Assembly (NCBI RefSeq): GCF_029227915.1
Contig: NC_079880.1
Span: 808,001-872,000 of the forward strand
DNA from: Hydractinia symbiolongicarpus
Lineage: Eukaryota; Cnidaria; Hydrozoa; Anthoathecata; Hydractiniidae
Length of the DNA: 64,000 nt
Reading direction: 5' to 3'
Position numbers and translations under genes: made by a program. The first letter of the stretch is position 1. The number at the start of each line of letters is the position of its first letter. Of the stretch, positions 27,256-40,100 are shown piece by piece. A model generated the notes under the pieces. The model was not told the origin of the DNA. It saw nothing but the letters and a program-made list of their open reading frames with translations, and made no database searches.

Positions 27256-28373
27256 GGTCACATATTCGTACCAACATGTATTTAGAGATATTTATCTGAT
27301 ATTACCAGGATGCATCGCTTTTAACAGTGAAACAATTGACCGTGGGACTTAATTGAACTAACTTTGGACTGGGACCTGATCAATGTGATAAATGAGAAAA
27401 TTGGAATGCAAGAAAAACAATTCTTCTTAATTTGACATGATTGCCGAAACTCAGCGATTACACTGGGCGCTGTGGTAGCGCTTCAATTCAGAATTAAGAT
27501 AAGAAAGTCATTTTTTACTGAGGGACCAATCCTAGCCGTTAGCGCGCGCTGAAGAAATAGTGAAAGGTTCAAAAACTTCATTTCATTGACTTTCTAACGG
27601 TGTCAGTCCGTTTGAGTTACAACGGTTGCGTAACATTTTCGTACCAACATGAATTTAGCGATATTTTCCTGATATTACTAGGCTTCATCGCCTTTAACAA
27701 TAAAATGATTGACTGTGGGACTTAATTGAACTAAATTTTGAGTGTGACCTGATAAATGTGATAAATGAAAAAATTGGACTCCAACAAATAGCATTCTTCT
27801 TAATTTGATATGATTGCCTAAACTTAGCGTTTACACTGGGCGCTGTTGTAGCGCTTCATTTAAAAATTTAAATTAATAAGTCATTTTTTACTGTGGGACC
27901 AATCTTAGCCGTTATCGCGCGCTGTAGAAATAGCGACAGTTTCTAAAACTTCTTTTCATTGAATTTCTAACGATGTCAGTCCGTTTGAGTTACAACGGTT
28001 GTGTCACATATTTGTACCAGCATGAACTTAGCGATATGTTTCTGATATTACTAGGTTGCATCGCCTTTAACAATGAAACGATTGGCTGTAGGACTTAATT
28101 AAACTAACTTTGGACTGTGACCTGATAAATGTGATAAATGAGACAATTGGACTCCAAGTAATAACATTCTTCTTAATTTGACGTGATTGCCGGAACTCAA
28201 CGATTACACTAGGCTCTGTGGTAGCGCTTCATTTAAGAATTTAGATAAATAAGACATTCTTTACTGCGGGACCAATCCTAGCAGTTATCGCGCGCTGAAG
28301 AAATAGCGACAGCTTCAAAAACTACATTTCATTGAATTTCAAACAGTATCAATCCGTTTGAGTTACAGCGGTT

Positions 28374-28630
28374 GAGCCACATATTCGTAGCAACATGTAT
28401 TTTTTGATATTTTTCAGGTATTACTAGGTTGTATGGCTTTTAACATTGAAACGATTGACGTTGGGATTTAATTTAACTAACTTTGGACTGTGACCTGATA
28501 AATGTGAACTCAGAGATTGCACTGGGCGCTGTGGTAGCCGTTATCGCGCGCTGAAGAAATACCGACAGTTTCAAAAACTACATTTCATTGACTTTCTAAC
28601 GGCGTCAGTCCGTTTGAGTTACAACGGTTG
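28374..28630 (+). repeat. Doubly deleted 256-bp monomer (type example)
   Basis: Two internal deletions shorten this monomer by about 117 bp. The first joins GATAAATGTG directly to AACTCAGAGATTG, removing about 60 bp. The second joins GTGGTAG to CCGTTATCGCG, removing about 57 bp. The second junction shares TAG with both parent ends, which fits a microhomology-mediated deletion or exchange. The same two junctions occur near 27049, 30251, 32371 and 35609, so all copies descend from one event. Confidence 0.9.
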
Positions 28631-31600
28631 GGTCACATATTCGTACCAACATGTATTTCTTGATACTTTTCTGGTATTACTAGGTTGTATGGCTTTTAAC
28701 AGCGAAACGATTGACTGCGGGACTTAATTGAACTGACTATGGACTGTGACCCTGTAAATGTGAAAGCGAGACAATTGGACTTCAAGAAATAACATTCTTC
28801 TTAATTTGAAATGATTGCCGAAACTCACCGATTACACCGGGCGCTGTGGAAGCGCTTCAATTAAAAATTAAGATAAGAAAGTCATTTTTTACTTAGGCAC
28901 CAATCCTAGCTGTTAGCGCGCGCCGAAGAAATAAAAACAGTTTCAAATACTACATTTCACTGACTTTCTAACGGTGTCAGTTCGTTTGAGTTTCAACGCT
29001 TGGGTCACATATTCGTACCAACATGTATTTAGAGATATTTATCTGATATTACTAGGATGCATCGCTTTTAACAGTGAAACAATTGACCGTGGGACTTAAT
29101 TGAACTAACTTTGGACTGCGACCTGATCAATGTGATAAATGAGAAAATTGGAATGCAAGAAAAACAATTCTTCTTAATTTGACATGATTGCCGAAACTCA
29201 GCGATTACACTGGGCGCTGTGGTAGCGCTTCAATTCAGAATTAAGATAAGAAAGTCATTTTTTACTGAGGGACCAATCCTAGCCGTTAGCGCGCGCTAAA
29301 GAAATAGTGAAAGGTTCAAAAACTACATTTCATTGACTTTCTAACGGTGTCAGTCCGTTTAAGTTTCCACGGTTGGGTCATATATTCGTACCAACATGTA
29401 TTTAGCGATATTCATCTGACATTACTAGATTTCATCGCTTTTAACAGCGAAACGATTGACTGTGGGACTTAATTGAACTAACTTTTGACTATGACCTGAT
29501 AAATGTGATAAATAAAAAAATTGGACTCCAAGAAATAGCATTCTTCTTAATTTGACATGATTGCATAAACTCAGCGATTACACTGGGCGCTGTTGTAGCG
29601 CTTCATTTAAAAATTTAAATTAATAAGTCATTTTTTACTGTGGGACCAATCCTAGCCGTTATCGCGCCCTGAAGAAATAGCGACAGTTTCAGAAACTTCA
29701 TTTCATTGACTTTCTAACGGTGTCAGTCCGTTTGAGTTACAACGGTTGCGTAACATTTTCGTACCAACATGAATTTAGCGATATTTTCCTGATATTACTA
29801 GGCTTCATCGCCTTTAACAATAAAATGTTTGACTGTGGGACTTAATTAAACTAACTTTGGACTGTGACCTGATAAATGTGATAAATGAGACAATTGGACT
29901 CTAAGAAATAACATTCTTCTTAATTTGACGTGATTGCCGGAACTCAACGATTACACTAGGCTCTGTGGTAGCGCTTCATTTAAGAATTTAGATAAATAAG
30001 ACATTCTTTACTGCGGGACCAATCCTAGCAGTTATCGCGGGCTGAAGAAATAGCGACAGCTTCAAAAACTACATTTTATTGAATTTCAAATAGTATCAAT
30101 CCGTTTGAGTTACAGCGGTTGAGCCACATATTCGTAGCAACATGTATTTTTTGATATTTTTCAGGTATTACTAGGTTGTATGGCTTTTAACATTGAAACG
30201 ATTGACGTTGGGATTTAATTTAACTAACTTTGGACTGTGACCTGATAAATGTGAACTCAGCGATTGCACTGGGCGCTGTGGTAGCCGTTATCGCGCGCTG
30301 AAGAAATAGCGACAGTTTCAAAAACTACATTTCATTGACTTTCTAACGGTGTCAGGCCGTTTGAGTTACAACGGTTGGGTCACATATTTGTACCAACATG
30401 TATTTCTTGATACTTTTCGGGTATTACTAGGTTGTATGGCTTTTAACAGCGAAACGATTGACTGCGGGACTTAATTGAACTGACTATGGACTGTGACCCT
30501 GTAAATGTGAAAGCGAGACAATTGGACTTCAAGAATTAACATTCTTCTTAATTTGAAATGATTGCCGAAACTCACCGATTACACCGGGCGCTGTGGAAGC
30601 GCTTCAATTAAAAATTAAGATAAGAAAGTCATTTTTTACTTAGGCACCAATCCTAGCTGTTAGCGCGCGCCGAAGAAATAAAAACAGTTTCAATTACTAC
30701 ATTTCACTGACTTTCTAACGGTGTCAGTTCGTTTGAGTTTCAACGCTTGGGTCACATATTCGTACCAACATGTATTTAGAGATATTTATCTGATATTACT
30801 AGGATGCATCGCTTTTAAAAGTGAAACAATTGACCGTGGGACTTAATTGAACTAACTTTGGACTGCGACCTGATCAATGTGATAAATGAAAAAATTGGAA
30901 TGCAAGAAAAACAATTCTTCTTAATTTGACATGATTGCCGAAACTCAGCGATTACACTGGGCGCTGTGGTAGAGCTTCAATTTAGAATTAAGATAAAAAA
31001 GTCATTTTTTACTGAGGGACCAATCCTAGCCGTTAGCGCGCGCTGAAGAAATAGTGAAAGGTTCAAAAACTACATTTCATTGACTTTCTAACGGTGTCAG
31101 TCCGTTTAAGTTTCCACCGTTAGGTCATATATTCGTACCAACATGTATTTAGCGATATTCATCTGACATTACTAGATTTCATCGCTTTTAACAGCGAAAC
31201 GATTGACTGTGGGACTTAATTGAACTAACTTTTGACTATGACCTGATAAATGTGATAAATAAAAAAATTGGACTCCAAGAAATAGCATTCTTCTTAATTT
31301 GACATGATTGCATAAACTCAGCGATTACACTGGGCGCTGTTGTAGCGCTTCATTTAAAAATTTAAATTAATAAGTCATTTTTTACTGTGGGACCAATCCT
31401 AGCCGTTATTGCGCCCTGAAGAAATGGCGACAGTTTCAGAAACTTCATTTCATTGACTTTCTAACGGTGTCACTCCGTTTGAGTTACAACGGTTGCGTAA
31501 CATTTTCGTACCAACATGAATTTAGCGATATTTTCCTGATATTACTAGGCTTCATCGCCTTTAACAATAAAATGATTGACTGTGGGACTTAATTGAACTA

Positions 31601-34600
31601 AATTTTGAGTGTGACCTGATAAATGTGATAAATGAAAAAATTGGACTCCAAGAAATAGCATTCTTCTTAATTTGATATGATTGCCTAAACTTAGCGTTTA
31701 CACTGGGCGCTGTTGTAGCGCTTCATTTAAAAATTTAAATTAATAAGTCATTTTTTACTGTGGGACCAATCTTAGCCGTTATCGCGCGCTGAAGAAATAG
31801 CGACAGTTTCTAAAACTTCTTTTCATTGACTTTCTAACGATGTCAGTCCGTTTGAGTTACAACGGTTGTGTCACATATTTGTACCAGCATGAACTTAGCG
31901 ATATGTTTCTGATATTACTAGGTTGCATCGCCTTTAACAATGAAACGATTGACTGTAGGACTTAATTAAACTAACTTTGGACTGTGACCTGATAAATGTG
32001 ATAAATGAAACAATTGGACTCCAAGAAATAACATTCTTCTTAATTTGACGTGATTGCCGGAACTCAACGATTACACTAGGCTCTGTGGTAGCGCTTCATT
32101 TAAGAATTTAGATAAATAAGACATTCTTTACTGCGGGACCAATCCTAGCAGTTATCGCGCGCTGAAGAAATAGCGACAGCTTCAAAAACTACATTTCATT
32201 GAATTTCAAACAGTATCAATCCGTTTGAGTTACAGCGGTTGAGCCACATATTCGTAGCAACATGTATTTTTTGATATTTTTCAGGTATTACTAGGTTGTA
32301 TGGCTTTTAACATTGAAACGATTGACGTTGGGATTTAATTTAACTAACTTTGGACTGTGACCTGATAAATGTGAACTCAGCGATTGCACTGGGCGCTGTG
32401 GTAGCCGTTATCGCGCGCTGAAGAAATAGCGACAGTTTCTAAAACTTCTTTTCATTGACTTTCTAACGATGTCAGTCCGTTTGAGTTACAACGGTTGTGT
32501 CACATATTTGTACCAGCATGAACTTAGCGATATGTTTCTGATATTACTAGGTTGCATCGCCTTTAACAATGAAACGATTGACTGTAGGACTTAATTAAAC
32601 TAACTTTGGACTGTGACCTGATAAATGTGATAAATGAAACAATTGGACTCCAAGAAATAGCATTCTTCTTAATTTGACATGATTGCATAAACTCAGCGAT
32701 TACACTGGGCGCTGTTGTAGCGCTTCATTTAAAAATTTAAATTAATAAGTCATTTTTTACTTAGGCACCAATCCTAGCTGTTAGCGCGCGCCGAAGAAAT
32801 AAAAACAGTTTCAAATACTACATTTCACTGACTTTCTAACGGTGTCAGTTCGTTTGAGTTTGAACGCTTGGGTCACATATTCGTACCACATGTATTTAGA
32901 GATATTTATCTGATATTACTAGGATGCATCGCTTTTAACAGTGAAACAATTGACCGTGGGACTTAATTGAACTAACTTTGGACTGCGACCTGATCAATGT
33001 GATAAATGAGAAAATTGGAATGCAAGAAAAACAATTCTTCTTAATTTGACATGATTGCCGAAACTCAGCGATTACATTGGGCGCTGTGGTAGCGCTTCAA
33101 TTCAGAATTAAGATAAGAAAGTCATTTTTTACTGAGGGACCAATCCTAGCCGTTAGCGCGCGCTGAAGAAATAGTGACAGTTTCAAAAACTACATTTCAT
33201 TGACTTTCTAACGGTGTCAGTCCGTTTAAATTTCCACGGTTGGGTCATATATTCGTACCAACATGTATTTAGCGATATTCATCTGACATTACTAGATTTC
33301 ATCGCTTTTAACAGCGAAACGATTGACTGTGGGACTTAATTGAACTAATTTTTGACTATGACCTGATAAATGTGATAAATAAAAAAATTGGACTCCAAGA
33401 AATAGCATTCTTCTTAATTTGACATGATTGCATAAACTCAGCGATTACACTGGGCGCTGTTGTAGCGCTTCATTTAAAAATTTAAATTAATAAGTCATTT
33501 TTTACTGTGGGACCAATCCTAGCCGTTATCGCGCCCTGAAGAAATAGCGACAGTTTCAAAAACTACATTTCATTGACTTTCTAACGGTGTCAGTCCGTTT
33601 GAGTTACAACGGTTGGGTCACATATTCGTACCAACATGTATTTCTTGATACTTTTCGGGTATTACTAGGTTGTATGCCTTTTAACAGCGAAACGATTGAC
33701 TGCGGGACTTAATTGAACTGACTATGGACTGTGACCCTGTAAATGTGAAAGCGAGACAATTGGACTTCAAGAAATAACATTCTTCTTAATTTGAAATGAT
33801 TGCCGAAACTCACCGATTACACCGGGCGCTGTGGAAGCGCTTCAATTAAAAATTAAGATAAGAAAGTCATTTTTTACTTAGGCACCAATCCTAGCTGTTA
33901 GCGCGCGCCGAAGAAATAAAAACAGTTTCAAATACTACATTTCACTGACTTTCTAACGGTGTCAGTTCGTTTGAGTTTGAAAGCTTGGGTCACATATTCG
34001 TACCACATGTATTTAGAGATATTTATCTGATATTACTAGGATGCATCGCTTTTAACAGTGAAACAATTGACCGTGGGACTTAATTGAACTAACTTTGGAC
34101 TGCGACCTGATCAATGTGATAAATGAGAAAATTGGAATGCAAGAAAAACAATTCTTCTTAATTTGACATGATTGCCGAAACTCAGCGATTACACTGGGCG
34201 CTGTGGTAGCGCTTCAATTCAGAATTATGATAAGAAAGTCATTTTTTACTGAGGGACCAATCCTAGCCGTTAGCGCGCGCTGAAGAAATAGTGACAGTTT
34301 CAAAAACTACATTTCATTGACTTTCTAACGGTGTCAGTCCGTTTAAATTTCCACGGTTGGGTCATATATTCGTACCAACATGTATTTAGCGATATTCATC
34401 TGACATTACTAGATTTCATCGCTTTTAACAGCGAAACGATTGACTGTGGGACTTAATTGAACTAATTTTTGACTATGACCTGATAAATGTGATAAATAAA
34501 AAAATTGGACTCCAAGAAATAGCATTCTTCTTAATTTGACATGATTGCATAAACTCAGCGATTACACTGGGCGCTGTTGTAGCGCTTCATTTAAAAATTT

Positions 34601-37199
34601 AAATTAATAAGTCATTTTTTACTGTGGGACCAATCCTAGCCGTTATCGCGCCCTGAAGAAATAGCGACAGTTTCAGAAACTTCATTTCATTGACTTTCTA
34701 ACGGTGTCAGTCCGTTTGAGTTACAACGGTTGCGTAACATATTTGTACCAACATGAATTTAGCGATATTTTCTTGATATTACTAGGCTTCATCGCCTTTA
34801 ACAATAAAATGATTGACTGTGGGACTTAATTGAACTAAATTTTGAGTGTGACCTGATAAATGTGATAAATGAAAAAATTGGACTCCAAGAAATAGCATTC
34901 TTCTTAATTTGATATGACTGCCTAAACTCAGCGTTTACACTGGGCGCTGTTGTAGCGCTTCATTTAAAAATTTAAATTAATAAGTCATTTTTTACTGTGG
35001 GACCAATCTTAGCCGTTATCGCGCACTGAAGAAATAGCGACAGTTTCTAAAACTTCTTTTCATTAACTTTCTAACGATGTCAGTCCGTTTGAGTTACAAC
35101 GGTTGTGTCACATATTTGTACCAGCATGAACTTAGCGATATTTTTCTGATATTACTAGGTTGCATCGCCTTTAACAATGAAACGATTGACTGTAGGACAT
35201 AATTAAACTAACTTTGGACTGTGACCTGATAAATGTGATAAATGAGACAATTGGACTCCAAGAAATAACATTCTTCTTAATTTGACGTGATTGCCGGAAC
35301 TCAACGATTACACTAGGCTCTGTGGTAGCGCTTCATTTAAGAATTTAGATAAATAAGACATTCTTTACTGCGGGACCAATCCTAGCAGTTATCGCGCGCT
35401 GAAGAAATAGCGACAGCTTCAAAAACTACATTTCATTGAATTTCAAACAGTATCAATTTGTTTGAGTTACAGCGGTGGAGCCACATATTCGTAGCAGCAT
35501 GTATTTTTTGATATTTTTCAGGTATTACTAGGTTGTATGGCTTTTAACATTGAAACGATTGACGTTGGGATTTAATTTAACTAACTTTGGACTGTGACCT
35601 GATAAATGTGAACTCAGCGATTGCACTGGGCGCTGTGGTAGCCGTTATCGCGCGCTGAAGAAATAGCGACAGTTTCAAAAACTACATTTCATTGACTTTC
35701 TAACGGTGTCAGTCCGTTTGAGTTACAACGGTTGGGTCACATATTCGTACCAACATGTATTTCTTGATACTTTTCGGGTATTACTAGGTTGTATGCCTTT
35801 TAACAGCGAAACGATTGACTGCGGGACTTAATTGAACTGACTATAGACTGTGACCCTGTAAATGTGAAAGCGAGACAATTGGACTTCAAGAAATAACATT
35901 CTTCTTAATTTGAAATGATTGCCGAAACTCACCGATTACACCGGGCGCTGTGGAAGCGCTTCAATTAAAAATTAAGATAAGAAAGTCATTTTTTACTTAG
36001 GCACCAATCCTAGCTGTTAGCGCGCGCCGAAGAAATAAAAACAGTTTCAAATACTACATTTCACTGACTTTCTAACGGTGTCAGTTCGTTTGAGTTTGAA
36101 CGCTTGGGTCACATATTCGTACCACATGTATTTAGAGATATTTATCTGATATTACTAGGATGCATCGCTTTTAACAGTGAAACAATTGACCGTGGGACTT
36201 AATTGAACTAACTTTGGACTGCGACCTGATCAATGTGATAAATGAGAAAATTGGAATGCAAGAAAAACAATTCTTCTTAATTTGACATGATTGCCGAAAC
36301 TCAGCGATTACACTGGGCGCTGTGGTAGCGCTTCAATTCAGAATTAAGATAAGAAAGTCATTTTTTACTGAGGGACCAATCCTAGCCGTTAGCGCGCGCT
36401 GAAGAAATAGTGAAAGGTTCAAAAACTACATTTCATTGACTTTCTAACGGTGTCAGTCCGTTTAAGTTTCCACGGTTGGGTCATATATTCGTACCAACAT
36501 GTATTTAGCGATATTCATCTGACATTACTAGATTTCATCGCTTTTAACAGCGAAACGATTGACTGTGGGACTTAATTGAACTAACTTTTGACTATGACCT
36601 GATAAATGTGATAAATAAAAAAATTGGACTCCAAGAAATAGCATTCTTCTTAATTTGACATGATTGCATAAACTCAGCGATTACACTGGGCGCTGTTGTA
36701 GCGCTTCATTTAAAAATTTAAATTAATAAGTCAATTTTTACTGTGGGACCAATCCTAGCCGTTATCGCGCCCTGAAGAAATAGCCACAGTTTCAGAAACT
36801 TCATTTCATTGACTTTCTAACGGTGTCAGTCCGTTTGAGTTACAACGGTTGCGTAACATATTTGTACCAACATGAATTTAGCGATATTTTCTTGATATTA
36901 CTAGGCTTCATCGCCTTTAACAATAAAATGATTGACTGTGGGACTTAATTGAACTAAATTTTGAGTGTGACCTGATAAATGTGATAAATGAAAAAATTGG
37001 ACTCCAAGAAATAGCATTCTTCTTAATTTGATATGACTGCCTAAACTCAGCGTTTACACTGGGCGCTGTTGTAGCGCTTCATTTAAAAATTTAAATTAAT
37101 AAGTCATTTTTTACTGTAGGACCAATCATAGCAGTTATCGCGCGCTGAAGAAATAGCGACAGCTTCAAAAACTACATTTCATTGACTTTTTAACGGTGT

Positions 37200-40100
37200 T
37201 AGTCCGTTTGAGTGTAAACAGTTGGGTAACATATTCCTACCAACATGTATTTAGCAATATTCCTCTGACATTACTAGATCGCATCGCTTTTAACAGTGAA
37301 ATGATTGACTGTGGGACTTAATTGAACTAACTTTGGACTGTGACCTGATAAATGTGATAAATGAGAAAATTGAAATTCAAGAAATAACATTCTTCTTAAT
37401 TTGACATGATTGCCGGAACTCAGCGATTACACCGGCCGCTGTGGTAGCGCTTCAATTCAAAATTAAGATAAAATACTCATTTTTTGCTGAGGGACCAATC
37501 CTAGCCGTTAGCCCGCGCTGAAGAAATAGTGAAAGGTTCAAAAAATACATTTCATTGACTTTCTAACGGTGTTAGTCCGTTTAGGTTTCAACGGTTGGGT
37601 CATATATTCGTACCAACATGTATTTAGCGATATTCATCTGATATTACTAGGTTGCACCGCTTTTAACGGTGAAACGATTGACTGTGGGACTTAATTGAAC
37701 TAACTTTTGACTATGACCTGATAAATGTGATAAATGAAAAAATTGGTCTCCAAGAAATAGCATTCTTCTTAATTTGACGTGATTGCATAAACTCAGCGAT
37801 TACACTGGGCGCTGTTGTAGCGCTTCATTTAAAAATTTAAATTAATAAGTCATTTTTTACTGTGGGACCAATCCTAGCCCTTATCGCGCCCTGAAGAAAT
37901 AGCGACAGTTTCAGAAGCTTCATTTCCTTGACTTTCTAACGGTGTCAGTCCGTTTGAGTTACAACGGTTGCGTAACATATTCGTACCAACATGAATTTAG
38001 CGATATTTTCCTGATATTACTAGGTTTCATCGCCTTTAACAATAAAACGATTGACTGTGGGACTTAATTGAACTAACTTTTGACTGTGATCTGATAAATG
38101 TGATAAATGAAAAAATTGGACTCCAAGAAATAGCATTCTTCTTAATTTGATATGGTTGCCTAAACTCAGCGTTTACACTGGACGCTGTTGTAGCGCTTCA
38201 TTTAAAAATTTAAATTAATAAGTCATTGTTTACTGTGGGACCAATCCTAGCCGTTGTCACGCACTGAAGAAATAGCGACAGTTTCAAAAACTTCTTTTCA
38301 TTGACTTTCTAAAGATGTCAGTCCGTTTGAGTTACAAGGGTTGCGTCACATATTTGTACCAGCATGAACTTAGCGATATTTTTCTGATATTACTAGGTTG
38401 CATCGCCTTTAACAATGAAACGATTGACTGTAGGACTTAGTTAAACTAACTTTGGACTGTGACCTGATAAATGTGATAAATGAGAAAATTGGAATTCAAG
38501 AAAAAACATTCTTCTTAATTTGACATGATTGCCGGAACTCAGCGATTACACCGGCCGCTGTGGTAGCGCTTCAATTCAAAATTAAGATAAAAAACTCATT
38601 TTTTGCTTAGGGACCAATCCTAGCCGTTAGCGCGCGCTGAAGAAATAGTGACAGTTTCAAAAACTACATTTCACTGACTTTCTAACGGTGTCAGTCCGTT
38701 TAAGTTTCAACGATTGGGTCATATATTCGTACCAACATGTATTTAGCGATATTCATCTAATATTACTAGGCTGCACCGCTTTTAACAGTGAAACGATTGA
38801 CTATGGGACTTAATTGAACTAACTTTTGACTGTGACCTTATAAATGTGATAAATGAAAAAATTTGACTCCAAGAAATAGCAGTCTTCTTAATTTGACATG
38901 ATTGCATAAACTCAGCGATTACACTGAGCGTTGTTGTAGCGCTTCATTTAAAAATTTAAATTAATAAGTCATTTTTTACTGTGGGACCAATCCTAGCCGT
39001 TATCACGCCCTGAAGAAATAGCGACAGTTTCAGAAACTTTATTTCATTGACTTTCTAACGGTGTCAGTCCGTTTGAGTTACAACGGTTGCGTCACAGATT
39101 CGTACCAACATGAATTTAGCGATATTTTTCTGATATTCCTAGGTTGCATCGACTTTAACAATTAAACGATTGACTGTGGGACATAATTGAACTAACTTTG
39201 GACTGTGACCTGATAAATGGGATAAATGAGAAAATTGGAATTCAAAAAATAACATTCTTCTTAATTTGACATGATTGCCGGAACTCAGCGATTACACCGG
39301 CCGCTTTTGTAGCGCTTCCTTTAAAAATTTAAATTAATAAGTCATTTTTTACTGTGGGACCAATCCTAGCCGTTATCGCGCCCTGAAGAAATAGCGACAG
39401 TTTCAAAAACTTTTTTTCATTGACTTTCTAACGGTGTCAGTCCGTTTGAGTTACAACGGTTGCGTCACATATTCGTACCAACATGAATTTAGCGATATTT
39501 TTCTGATATTCCTAGGTTGCATCGACTTTAACAATTAAACGATTGACTGTGGGACATAATTGAACTAACTTTGGACTGTGACCTGATAAATGGGATAAAT
39601 GAGAAAATTGGAATTCAAAAAATAACATTCTTCTTAATTTGACATGATTGCCGGAACTCAGCGATTACACCGGCCGCTGTGGTAGCGCTTCAATTCAAAA
39701 TTAAGATAAAAAACTCATTTTTTGCTGAGGGACCAATCCTAGCCGTTAGCGCGCGCTGAAGAAATAGTGACAGTTTCAAAAACTACATTTCACTGACTTT
39801 CTAACGGTGTCAGTCCGTTTAAGTTTCAACGGTTGGGTCATATATTCGTACCAACATGTATTTCTTTACATTTTTCAGGTATTACTAAGTTGTATGGCTT
39901 TTAACAGCGAAACGATTGACTGTGGGAATTAATTGAACTGAGAATAGACTGTGACCTTATAAATATGAAAGTGAGACAATTGGACTCCAAGAAATAACAT
40001 TGTTCTTAATTTGACATGATTGCCGAAACTTAGCGACTACACTGGTCGCTGTGGTAGCGCTTCATTTAAGAATTAAGATGAAAAAGTCATTTTTTTACTG

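Larger units (their letters stand above)
26000..37200 (+). repeat. Satellite block 4: higher-order units marked by 256-bp monomers
   Basis: Anchor spacing drops to 256 bp at 28374-28630, 30121-30377, 32241-32497 and 35478-35734. A related 336-bp composite lies at 26919-27255. The distances between successive 256-bp monomers are 1,747, 2,120 and about 3,237 bp, which correspond to 5, 6 and 9 monomers. The remaining monomers are about 372-373 bp. Many carry GCGTAAC, GAGCCAC or GTGTCAC in place of GGGTCAC, and long runs recur between units. No coding content is visible. Confidence 0.9.
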
